Of a DNA stretch of 64,000 nt, positions 51,401 to 58,797 are shown piece by piece (position 1 is the first letter of the stretch; each line of letters begins with the position of its first letter). A program made the translations under genes and the position numbers. Below the pieces are notes generated by a model, which was not told the DNA's origin, did no database searches, and worked only from the letters and a program-made list of their open reading frames with translations. Source of the stretch: Streptomyces sp. NBC_01471 (GTDB taxonomy: Bacteria > Actinomycetota > Actinomycetes > Streptomycetales > Streptomycetaceae); assembly GCF_041438865.1 (NCBI RefSeq), contig NZ_CP109450.1, positions 4,893,501-4,957,500 on the forward strand. Direction: 5' to 3'.

Positions 51401-52334
51401 GGTGGACATCCACACCACCGTCCCGGCCGGCGCGTCCGGCCGCGTGCTGCGGCTCGCGGACGCCGCCGCCCCCGGCTGGCAGGCCACCCTGGACGGCCGC
51501 TCGCTGACCAGGACGACCGTCGACGGCTGGGCCCAGGGGTTCGAACTCCCCGCGCAGGGCGGGAAGCTCGATGTCAGCTACGACGAGCCCCTCACCCACA
51601 CCCTCTGGGTCTGGGCACAGGTGCTGCTCGCGGTCGTGCTGCTGGTGCTCGCCCTTCCCGGCCGCCGGAAGCGGATCGACGACGACCTCCCCGAGGAGGA
51701 ACTCCCCGTACCCGCCGAGCCGGTGGCGGGCGAGGGCCGCAGGGCCCGCAGACTGCGCGCCGCCGCCCAGGCCGAGGCCGCCGGGAGCACGGACGGACCG
51801 GACCCGGCGGGCGGCCCGGACACCACCGGAGCCACGGAGGACGGCCCCGCCGGTGAACCCGGCGAACAGGACCCGTACGCCCCTGCCGGAGACCCCGCGG
51901 GAGCGCCCCAGGCCGCCCCCGCGCACCCCGCCGCCGACGACGGCTTCGCCCCGCAGTACGGGTCGGAGATCCCGCAGCAGCCCGCCTACGGCGAGTGGGA
52001 GCAGTCCGCGTACGCGACGGGCGACTACAGCCAGTACCCGGCCGGGCAGTACGGCAGCGAAGGGCACTACGGAAACGACGGCACCTACGTCCCCGGCCAG
52101 TACGGCCAGGACGCCCAGTACGGCAGTGAGGGGCAGTACGGCGGCGAAGGGCAGTACGCCGACGACGGCCGGGGCGGAGGCGGCCAGCAGGGCCAGTACC
52201 CCGAGGGACAGCAGCAGTACGACCCGTACCAGCAGCAGCCCGACGGCCAGTACGACCCGTACGGCTACGGCCGGCCGCAGCAGCGGCCCTACCCCGACGA
52301 GAACGAGCACCGCCCCGACGGGAGCAACCAGTGA
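48489..52334 (+). CDS. Giant membrane GT2 glycosyltransferase with Tyr/Gln/Gly-rich tail
   Basis: 1281 aa. Residues about 28-310: GT2 domain (VVTAVLVTHDGARWLPDALA, LWLLHDDCAPDPDAL, GMLIRRDVWEELGGFDRRLP, RDDVDLCWRAHAAGH). From about 455: ten or more transmembrane helices, then a large extracellular domain about 830-1035 and a last helix 1038-1057. The cytoplasmic tail of about 220 residues ends in a 130-residue low-complexity Y/Q/G/D region (QYGSEGHYGNDG-type units). ATG at 48489 with GGAGGGG about 10 nt upstream. Likely adds sugars to an envelope polymer. Its stop overlaps the DUF5719 gene, which always seems to follow it. Confidence 0.88.
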   Translation: MSVHSQSTAPYEAATPAFAPAHPPEFPQHVVTAVLVTHDGARWLPDALAGLLGQERPVQNVVAADTGSADASASLVTEALGAERVLHLARRTGFGAAVDEAARTAGVLTPEELPYLKRPSGWDPVSRSWRDETYDMPELPHGEPVQWLWLLHDDCAPDPDALTELLRVVDNDPHAVIVGPKLRGWYDRKQLLEVGVSIANSGRRWTGLDRREQDQGQHDQVRSVLSVSTAGMLIRRDVWEELGGFDRRLPLMRDDVDLCWRAHAAGHSVVVAPDAVLRHAEASARERRPIDCVGRSVASPHRVDKAGAVYTLLVNTRGRGLPYVLLRLVFGTLLRVIAYLVGKAPGQALDEVAGLVGTLLRPERILAARRTRGAGSVDAGELRPLFPPPGATVKATAEQVVGHFGGSSDVEAGSRHGAVESGPGGDDADFLEIEQFARLKRIARKPAPVLFAVLLLVSLIACRALLGGGALAGGALLPAPDHVSELWNRYADVWHPLSTGGTQTAPPYLGIVAVFSTVLLGHTGLALTLLLVCSVPLAGLTAYFASRPLTGSRLLRAWGSIAYAFLPAATGALASGRLGTAVLAVLLPLIARCAVSAAGVRGERGSWRAVWAYAFLLTLTMAFTPVVWPLAVVVGIAVLVLHRDEITAYGLRLLAVAGTPLVLLAPWSLSLLAGPSGSFREAGMEFGTGSASALDLLGMSPGGPKTAGGVLLIAVVLAALAALLRGERQFAIRGAWAVALLGLVFSVPANRSGWAGPTTLVYGLALLAAAVLGAEGARGRVATQSFGWRQPVAGLIAVAALLAPVIAAFSWMVSGADGPLERRDPVQVPAFVAEESGTRDQARTLILGGTSPAEVSYTLVRGSGGRLGDAELARAGGSSPRLDKVVSNLVAGSGADQSSQLSGYAIRYLLVRDGAPREMSRVLDATPGLSRLSQLDGSELWRVDRQVARATIVSGTSQDASSEPQSVAAGPVDIHTTVPAGASGRVLRLADAAAPGWQATLDGRSLTRTTVDGWAQGFELPAQGGKLDVSYDEPLTHTLWVWAQVLLAVVLLVLALPGRRKRIDDDLPEEELPVPAEPVAGEGRRARRLRAAAQAEAAGSTDGPDPAGGPDTTGATEDGPAGEPGEQDPYAPAGDPAGAPQAAPAHPAADDGFAPQYGSEIPQQPAYGEWEQSAYATGDYSQYPAGQYGSEGHYGNDGTYVPGQYGQDAQYGSEGQYGGEGQYADDGRGGGGQQGQYPEGQQQYDPYQQQPDGQYDPYGYGRPQQRPYPDENEHRPDGSNQ

Positions 52335-53839
52335 ACCGCACCGCCATCGCCCTCGCGGCGGCCGTCGCAGCCCTCGCGGCCGTCACCGGTTTCGCCGTGG
52401 TCGCCGCACCGTCGGACGCGGCCACCACGCCGCAGGCCGCGGCCCGGCTGCCCGTCGAACGCTCCAGCCTGGTCTGCCCGGCGCCCAGCACGTCCGACCT
52501 CGCCGAGACGTCGTACACGGCCTTCACCCCGGCCGGGAAGGGCGGCGGGCCGGCCGGCAGCGCCCAGTTGCTGCCGTCGGTCACCGGTCCCGGGACGGAC
52601 GCGAAGAAGGGCAAGGGCAAGGGCGGTGCGACGGACCAGGGGAAGCCGGTGGTGTCGCTCAAGCAGCCCGGAAAGCCCGTCGTCGACAAGGAGTCCGGCG
52701 GCGACACACCGGCTCTGATCGGTTCGGCCGACGGCCCGCTGGCCCCCGGCTGGACCGTCCAGCAGACCACGACGGTCGACGCAGGTGGCTCACGCGGGGT
52801 GCTCGGCACCAACTGCACGGCGCCGGACACCGACTTCTGGTTCCCCGGCGCCAGCACGGCGGCGTCCCGCCAGGACTACGTGCACCTCACCAACCCGGAC
52901 GACAGCGCGGCGGTCGCCGACATCGAGCTGTACGGGAAGGACGGCGCCGTCAAGTCCGAGGTGGGGGAGGGGATCACGGTCCCCGCGAGGTCGACGGTTC
53001 CGGTCCTGCTCTCGACGCTGACACCCGATCCCGCCGAGAACCTCACCGTCCATGTCAGCACCCGTACCGGCCGGGTCGGCGCCGTGGTGCAGTCCATGGA
53101 CGACAAGCTCGGCAGCGACTGGCTGCCCGCCTCCACCGCCCCGGCCGACAAGCTGGTCCTGCCCGGGATCCCGGCGGACGCCACCTCCGTACGGCTGGTG
53201 GCCCTCGCCCCGGGCTCGGACGACGTGGACCTCAAGGTCCAGCTGGCCGGCGCCGACGGCACGATCACCCCGGCGGGCCACGAGACGCTGCACCTCAAGG
53301 GGGGCATGACCTCGTCCGCCGACCTGGGCGACGTGACCAGGGGCGCGGCGGGGTCGCTGGTGCTCTCCCCATCGGGCGGCGGCAGGACGCCGGTGGTGGC
53401 CGCCCTGCGCGTGGTGCGCGGCAAGGGCAGCAAGCAGGAGGTCGCCTTCATCCCGGCGACCGCACCGGTGGGCGAACGGGCATCAGTGGCCGACAACCGC
53501 TCCAAGGGCTCGGTGCTGTCGCTGGCCGCTCCGGGCGCCACGGCCAAGGTGAAGGTGACCTCCTCGCCGGGCAGCGGCGGGGGTTCCCAGGCCGTCAAGG
53601 AGTACACGGTCAAGGGCGGTACGACGCTCGCGGTCAAGCCGACCCCGCCGCCCGGGCTCAAGGGCTCGTACGCGCTGACGGTCGAGCCGGAGGCGGGCGG
53701 CGGCCAGGTCTACGCGTCGCGCATGCTCGAACTCCCGCAGGACGGGGTCCCGATGTTCACGGTGCAGACGCTCCCCGACGACCGGGGGACGGTCTCGGTA
53801 CCGCGTGCCCGGCAGGATCTGTCCCTGCTGGACGACTGA
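52331..53839 (+). CDS. DUF5719 family secreted/membrane-anchored protein
   Basis: 502 aa. N-terminal signal/anchor segment about 7-30 (ALAAAVAALAAVTGFAVVAA), then an extracellular beta-rich protein with repeated strand patterns (YVHLTNPDDSAAVADIELYG, VRLVALAPGSDDVDLKVQLA). DUF5719 proteins accompany membrane glycosyltransferases in actinobacteria; probably an extracytoplasmic partner. GTG start overlaps the glycosyltransferase stop by 4 nt. A Lys/Gly-rich loop (GTDAKKGKGKGGATDQ) lies near residue 95. No catalytic motif recognised. Confidence 0.75.
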   Translation: MNRTAIALAAAVAALAAVTGFAVVAAPSDAATTPQAAARLPVERSSLVCPAPSTSDLAETSYTAFTPAGKGGGPAGSAQLLPSVTGPGTDAKKGKGKGGATDQGKPVVSLKQPGKPVVDKESGGDTPALIGSADGPLAPGWTVQQTTTVDAGGSRGVLGTNCTAPDTDFWFPGASTAASRQDYVHLTNPDDSAAVADIELYGKDGAVKSEVGEGITVPARSTVPVLLSTLTPDPAENLTVHVSTRTGRVGAVVQSMDDKLGSDWLPASTAPADKLVLPGIPADATSVRLVALAPGSDDVDLKVQLAGADGTITPAGHETLHLKGGMTSSADLGDVTRGAAGSLVLSPSGGGRTPVVAALRVVRGKGSKQEVAFIPATAPVGERASVADNRSKGSVLSLAAPGATAKVKVTSSPGSGGGSQAVKEYTVKGGTTLAVKPTPPPGLKGSYALTVEPEAGGGQVYASRMLELPQDGVPMFTVQTLPDDRGTVSVPRARQDLSLLDD

Positions 53840-53950
53840 CCGGAAGCGGGTGGCCGGGACGACCGGCTGGGGATGTCGGCCCGGCCTGCGGGCCGTTCGT
53901 CCCGCGGTACCGGCCGGCCCGCCCCGGCAACGGGCGCGGACCGGCCGGGC

Positions 53951-54409
53951 TCAGTCCTGCCCGTACCGCGGATCGACCGACTCCGGTGCCAGGCCGAGCA
54001 GTTCGGCGACCTGCTCCACGACGACCTCGTGCACCAGCAGCGCCCGCTCGTCGCGGTTCTTGGTGCGGATCTCGACCGGGCGCCGGTAGACGACGATCTG
54101 CGCGGGCCGGTCCTTCTCCGCGGCGATCGCGCTGCCGAGCGGCACGGATGACTCGCCCGGCCACTCGTCGGTGTTCTCCGCGCCCTCGACGCGCGGGACG
54201 TCGAGCACCAGGAAGTCGACTTCGGAGAGTTGGGGCCAGCGCCGTTCCAGGCGCTCCACGGAGTCCGCCACAAGATCGCGGAAGGAGTCCCCCCGGCTGG
54301 TCGAGAGCGGAACCTGCGGCGGTGCCACGGGCCCGCGCATCCCCCGGCCGTGCCGGTCGCGGCGGCGCGGCCTGGGCTCGGCGGGCTGGGGCGGTAGTGA
54401 GCTGTCCAT
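53951..54409 (-). CDS. Zincin-like (PF06262-type) protein with altered metal site
   Basis: 152 aa. FRDLVADSVERLERRWPQLS and VDFLVLDVP match the small metallopeptidase/zincin family, whose usual HExxH is here ALLVHEVVVEQVAELLGL: HE is kept but the second His is Gln. It may therefore have lost proteolysis or use another ligand. ATG at 54409, or GTG 3 nt upstream at 54412. TACCCT (54419-54424, minus strand) ends 6 nt before that GTG, so a leaderless start is likely. Divergent from DUF3499, an arrangement shared with mycobacteria. Confidence 0.7.
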   Translation of the reverse strand: MDSSLPPQPAEPRPRRRDRHGRGMRGPVAPPQVPLSTSRGDSFRDLVADSVERLERRWPQLSEVDFLVLDVPRVEGAENTDEWPGESSVPLGSAIAAEKDRPAQIVVYRRPVEIRTKNRDERALLVHEVVVEQVAELLGLAPESVDPRYGQD

Positions 54410-54729
54410 CACTGACGCAGGGTAGCTCTCCGTGCGACGCGGCGAGGCCGACGGCCGCAGTGCAGCCGGCATGTCGCGGAATGAGCATTCCGGGCAGGTC
54501 CACGATCGGCGGCCCGGCTGCTTTCGATCGGTGATTCCGCGTCGTCTGACTGGATATCGACGGGGGAATGACCGGATTCGAATCGTCACTCGCTGTATGC
54601 GTCTGTACCCGTGCAGGTCAAGCGAGTTGCCACCGGCCCGGACGGGGCAGGGCTGGTGCCACGACACGGTGGAGTGACGCCGGGGCGAGTCGTCGCGGCC
54701 CGCTCAAGAGTGCGGTACCGTCCCATACC
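54410..54729. other. Divergent intergenic region with palindromes
   Basis: No gene. Contains the hairpin CGGAATG-AG-CATTCCG (54477-54492) and the perfect palindrome GATTCGAATC (54575-54584), both candidate binding sites. Leaderless-type -10 boxes face outwards at both ends: TACCCT at 54419-54424 (minus) and TACCGT at 54716-54721 (plus). Confidence 0.5.
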
Positions 54730-55107
54730 GTGAGCCCTGTACGTCGCTGTTCTCGCACTGCGTGCGGCCGCCCCGCCGTCGCGACGCTGACGTACGTCTA
54801 CGCCGACTCGACCGCGGTTCTCGGTCCGCTCGCGACTTACGCTGAGCCCCACTGCTACGACCTGTGCGCCGAGCACGGCGAGCGGTTGACCGCCCCGCGC
54901 GGCTGGGAGGTCGTCCGTCTCACCGACGGCTCGGCCCCCGCCAGGCCCAGCGGTGACGATCTCGAAGCGCTCGCCAACGCCGTACGGGAAGCCGCCAGAC
55001 CGCACGAGCGCGCACCCGAACCCGGTGGTGGCGGTACACGCCAGACCGGTCCGGCCGAGAGCGGGCGCCGGGGCCACCTCCGCGTACTGCGCTCTCCGGA
55101 GTCCTGA
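54730..55107 (+). CDS. DUF3499 family protein
   Basis: 125 aa. Cys-rich N-terminus RRCSRTACGRPAVATLTYVY followed by CYDLCAEHGERLTAPRGWEV: two CxxC-like pairs that could bind zinc, as in all DUF3499 members, which are restricted to actinobacteria. C-terminal half disordered. The GTG at 54730 lacks a ribosome-binding site; TACCGT ends 8 nt upstream, consistent with leaderless translation. Function unknown; the gene is syntenic with mycobacteria between whiB2 and manB. Confidence 0.85.
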   Translation: MSPVRRCSRTACGRPAVATLTYVYADSTAVLGPLATYAEPHCYDLCAEHGERLTAPRGWEVVRLTDGSAPARPSGDDLEALANAVREAARPHERAPEPGGGGTRQTGPAESGRRGHLRVLRSPES

Positions 55108-55221
55108 CCCAGGGTCCTCCGTCCGGATCAGGCCGGGCTCCCGCCTTCGGCCTCGTCCGGATCATTGACTTCCGGTTGCCATGGACATGAGCATTCCTCC
55201 ACCCGTGAGGATCGAGGCCCT

Positions 55222-56838
55222 GTGTTTGTGCAGCCGCTGGAACCCGTAGCCGATTCGCTCGCTCTGTCCGCACTCACCGCCGCTCTGCCGCTGCTCACCG
55301 TCCTGGTGCTGCTCGGCGCCGTACGGATGAAAGCCCACTGGGCGGGCCTGATCGGGCTGGCCGTCGCCGTCCTGGTCGCCCTGTCCGCGTACGGCATGCC
55401 GCTGGGGCAGACACTGTCCTCGGGCGCTCAGGGAGCGCTCTTCGGTCTCTTCCCGATCCTGTGGATCGTCGTCAACGCCCTCTGGGTGTACCGGATGACG
55501 GTCCGCACCCGGCACTTCGACATCCTGCGGCGCTCCTTCGGCCGGTTCTCCGACGACCCCCGTATCCAGGCCCTCGTCATCGGCTTCTGCTTCGGTGCGC
55601 TGCTTGAGGCGCTCGCCGGATTCGGGGCCCCGGTGGCGATCTGCGCGGTGATGCTGGTGGCGCTCGGCTTCGATCCCGTGCGTGCGGCGGTCGTTGCCCT
55701 CGTCGCCAACACCGCACCCGTCGCCTTCGGCGCCATGGGCACACCCGTGGTGACGCTCGCACAGGTCAGCGGCTTGCCGCTGGACACGGTCGCCTCGGTC
55801 GTCGGCCGGCAGACCCCGTTGCTCGCCCTCGTCGTACCGCTGCTGCTGGTGGTGATCGTGGACGGCAGGCGCGGGCTCCGCGAGACCTGGGCGCCCGCGC
55901 TCGTCTGCGGAGTCGCCTTCGCGGCAGCCCAGTTCACCGCGTCGAACTTCGTCTCCGTCCAGCTCGCCGACATCCTGGCCGCGCTGGTCGGCGCCGCCGC
56001 CCTGATGGCGGTGCCGGGCGCCCGCAGGCCGGTCACGGAACCGGTACGGGCCGCCGTGCTCACCGGTGAACGCAGCGAGGACCTGGACGAGGCGGACCCG
56101 CGGCGCGAAGTGGTGCGCGCCTACGCCCCGTACGGACTGATCGTCGTGATCTTCTCGCTCGGCCAGATCCCGCCCGTGAAGCGGCTGTTCGACAGTGCGA
56201 CGCGGGTCTTCGACTGGCCGTTCCTCGACGTCGCGGGCCCCGGCGGCACACCCGTATCGGCCAACGTCTTCTCGCTCCCGCTCATCTCGACCGGCGGCAC
56301 ACTGGTCCTGTTCGCCGGGGTGCTGACAGCCGCGGTCATCGGAGTGGGGGCCGGGGCCGCGCTCAGGGAGTGGGCGGCGACGGTGCGCGAACTGCGGTAC
56401 GCGATCCTCACCGTCACCTCCGTCCTGGCTCTCGCCTACGTCATGAACCTCTCCGGACAGGCCGCGACCATCGGCCACTTCGTCGCTGCGGCGGGCGCCG
56501 GACTCGCCTTCCTCTCACCCGTGCTCGGCTGGTTCGGGGTCGCCGTCTCCGGATCCGACACCTCGTCCAACGCCCTCTTCGGCGCACTCCAGGTCTCCGC
56601 CGCCCACGAGTCGGGGCTCTCCCCGCAGCTGCTGGCGGCCGCCAACAGCTCGGGCGGGGTCCTGGGCAAGATGATCTCCCCGCAGAACCTGACGATCGCC
56701 TGCGCGGCAGTGGGTCTCAAGGGACAGGAGGGGGACCTGCTGCGCAGGGTGCTGCCGTGGAGTCTGGGACTGCTCCTTGTGATGTGCCTGATCGTCATGG
56801 CGCAGAGCACGGCGCTCCTGGACTGGATGCTGCCGTGA
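55222..56838 (+). CDS. lctP: L-lactate permease family transporter
   Basis: 538 aa, 12-14 transmembrane helices. Conserved segments: FPILWIVVNALWVYRMTV, FCFGALLEALAGFGAPVAIC, VALVANTAPVAFGAMGTPV, and the C-terminal VSGSDTSSNALFGALQ and GGVLGKMISPQNLTIA signatures of LctP/GlcA proteins, which import lactate or glycolate with protons. Start chosen at GTG 55222 (GAGG 4 nt upstream); a second GTG 6 nt on is possible. Inserted between DUF3499 and manB, unlike mycobacteria. Confidence 0.9.
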   Translation: MFVQPLEPVADSLALSALTAALPLLTVLVLLGAVRMKAHWAGLIGLAVAVLVALSAYGMPLGQTLSSGAQGALFGLFPILWIVVNALWVYRMTVRTRHFDILRRSFGRFSDDPRIQALVIGFCFGALLEALAGFGAPVAICAVMLVALGFDPVRAAVVALVANTAPVAFGAMGTPVVTLAQVSGLPLDTVASVVGRQTPLLALVVPLLLVVIVDGRRGLRETWAPALVCGVAFAAAQFTASNFVSVQLADILAALVGAAALMAVPGARRPVTEPVRAAVLTGERSEDLDEADPRREVVRAYAPYGLIVVIFSLGQIPPVKRLFDSATRVFDWPFLDVAGPGGTPVSANVFSLPLISTGGTLVLFAGVLTAAVIGVGAGAALREWAATVRELRYAILTVTSVLALAYVMNLSGQAATIGHFVAAAGAGLAFLSPVLGWFGVAVSGSDTSSNALFGALQVSAAHESGLSPQLLAAANSSGGVLGKMISPQNLTIACAAVGLKGQEGDLLRRVLPWSLGLLLVMCLIVMAQSTALLDWMLP

Positions 56839-56962
56839 CGGTGCGGCCCCGCACGGCGCGCGCCCCGCTGCCCGCTCCGGTGTGCGGGGGGTCACGGTTC
56901 TCCCAGGTAGTTTGATGGGTGCTGGGCCCATAGCGGACAGAGCGGATATCAGGAGGACCGAC

Positions 56963-58336
56963 GTGGCTGGTGCTGTCGATTTGTCGCAGGTCGTGAAGGC
57001 GTACGACGTGCGAGGTGTCGTACCCGACCAGTGGGACGAGTCGCTCGCCGAGCTGTTCGGGGCCGCCTTCGTACACGTGACGGACGCGTCGGCGATCGTC
57101 GTCGGCCATGACATGCGCCCCTCGTCACCCGGTCTGTCCGGAGCCTTCGCGCGCGGCGCGGCGGCGCGCGGCGCGGACGTCACCCTCATCGGCCTCTGCT
57201 CGACCGACCAGTTGTACTTCGCGTCCGGGCAATTCGACCTGCCGGGGGCGATGTTCACGGCCTCGCACAACCCGGCCCGCTACAACGGCATCAAGATGTG
57301 CCGGGCCGGGGCCTCGCCGGTCGGCCAGGACACCGGCCTCGCGGAGATCCGTACGCTCGTCGAGACCTGGTCGGCGACCGGCGCCCCGGAGGCCGCGCCG
57401 ACTCCGGGAACCGTCACCGAGCGTGACACGTTGAAGGAGTACGCGGCCCATCTCCTCTCCCTGGTCGACCTGTCGGCGATCCGCCCGCTGAAGGTCGTCG
57501 TGGACGCGGGGAACGGCATGGGCGGCCACACGGTCCCCACGGTGCTGGCCCCGCTCCCGCTCGACGTGGTGCCCCTCTACTTCGAGCTGGACGGGACGTT
57601 CCCCAACCACGAGGCCAACCCGCTGGACCCGGCGAACCTCGTCGACCTCCAGGCGAAGGTCCGCGAGACCGGCGCGGACCTGGGCCTGGCCTTCGACGGC
57701 GACGCGGACCGCTGCTTCGTCATCGACGAGCGCGGCGAGGGCGTCTCGCCGTCCGCCATCACCGCGCTGGTGGCCGCCCGCGAACTGGCGGCGCACCCGG
57801 GCGGCACCGTCATCCACAACCTGATCACCTCCTGGTCGGTCCCCGAGGTCGTACGGGAGCACGGCGGCACCCCGGTCCGCACCCGGGTGGGGCACTCCTT
57901 CATCAAGCAGGAGATGGCCACGACCGGGGCGATCTTCGGCGGCGAGCACTCGGCGCACTACTACTTCCGCGAGTTCTGGAACGCCGACACCGGCATGCTC
58001 GCGGCCCTCCACGTCCTGGCCGCCCTGGGCAACCAGCCCGGCACGCTCTCGCAACTGGTCGCCCCGTACGACCGCTACACCGGCTCGGGCGAGATCAACT
58101 CCGAGGTCACCGACCAGGCGGCCAGCACGGCGCTGGTACGGGAGGCGTACGAACACCGTGACGGCATCACGACGGACGGCCTGGACGGTCTGACGGTGAC
58201 GTCCACCGACTGGTGGTTCAACCTCCGCCCGTCCAACACCGAGCCGCTGCTGAGGCTGAACGTGGAGGCACGGGACGAGCCGACGATGGCCGGGGTCCGC
58301 GACGAGGTCCTCCGCCTGGTGCGCGGGACCGGCTGA
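56963..58336 (+). CDS. manB: Phosphomannomutase/phosphoglucomutase
   Basis: 457 aa alpha-D-phosphohexomutase. Active-site phosphoserine loop GAMFTASHNPARYNGIKM; metal loop AFDGDADRCF; sugar-binding loop GGEHSAHYYFREFWNADTG; phosphate-binding LRPSNTEPLLRLNVEAR. Interconverts mannose-6-P and mannose-1-P (and probably glucose phosphates). GTG at 56963 with AGGAGGA 6 nt upstream. Leads a co-directional run with Trm112-like, SIS and manA genes. Confidence 0.93.
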   Translation: MAGAVDLSQVVKAYDVRGVVPDQWDESLAELFGAAFVHVTDASAIVVGHDMRPSSPGLSGAFARGAAARGADVTLIGLCSTDQLYFASGQFDLPGAMFTASHNPARYNGIKMCRAGASPVGQDTGLAEIRTLVETWSATGAPEAAPTPGTVTERDTLKEYAAHLLSLVDLSAIRPLKVVVDAGNGMGGHTVPTVLAPLPLDVVPLYFELDGTFPNHEANPLDPANLVDLQAKVRETGADLGLAFDGDADRCFVIDERGEGVSPSAITALVAARELAAHPGGTVIHNLITSWSVPEVVREHGGTPVRTRVGHSFIKQEMATTGAIFGGEHSAHYYFREFWNADTGMLAALHVLAALGNQPGTLSQLVAPYDRYTGSGEINSEVTDQAASTALVREAYEHRDGITTDGLDGLTVTSTDWWFNLRPSNTEPLLRLNVEARDEPTMAGVRDEVLRLVRGTG

Positions 58337-58496
58337 CGGCACGGGCCGGCGGGAGCGGCGCCACCCGCCGCAGACCTGTCGCCCGCGCCCCCACGGGCCG
58401 CACCCGTCCCACCCGAACCGCCCCGAACCCCCGCACCCGTCCCGCCCCGGCGGTACGCTGACCTGGCCCAAACCGTATGTTCGAAGGGACCACCCC

Positions 58497-58682
58497 ATGC
58501 CGCTCGAAGCCGGTCTCCTGGAGATCCTCGCCTGCCCGGTCTGCCACTCCCCGCTCGACGACCAGTCGGCAGCCGAGGAGAACCCGGAGCTGATCTGTAC
58601 CGGTAAGGAGTGCGGCCTCGCCTACCCCGTCCGCGACGGCATCCCGGTCCTGCTCGTCGACGAGGCCCGCCGACCCGCATAA
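58497..58682 (+). CDS. Trm112-family zinc-ribbon protein
   Basis: 61 aa. LLEILACPVCHSPL and LICTGKECGLAYPVRDGIPV: two Cys pairs of a small zinc ribbon, with the conserved YPVRDGIPVLL ending. Bacterial Trm112-like proteins are thought to activate or accompany methyltransferases, but a partner is not visible here. ATG at 58497 with GAAGGGA about 8 nt upstream; TACGCT at about 58453 may be its -10 box. Confidence 0.88.
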   Translation: MPLEAGLLEILACPVCHSPLDDQSAAEENPELICTGKECGLAYPVRDGIPVLLVDEARRPA

Positions 58683-58797
58683 CGGCAGTGGCGCGCGGTG
58701 CCCCGTGCAGCCCCGCGCGTCAGCCGCAGCTCACCGTCACACCCCGCGCCCCCCTGCACGCACCCGTACACGCAAGGCAAATCGGAGGCAGCCCCCG

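Noticed and set aside
48282..52310. A 1342-codon open frame on the minus strand opposite the giant glycosyltransferase, and many similar long antisense frames
   Set aside because: High-GC coding DNA leaves the antisense frame open. These frames show Arg/Gly/Val-biased composition, no motifs and no ribosome-binding sites, whereas the plus-strand gene has clear domains.
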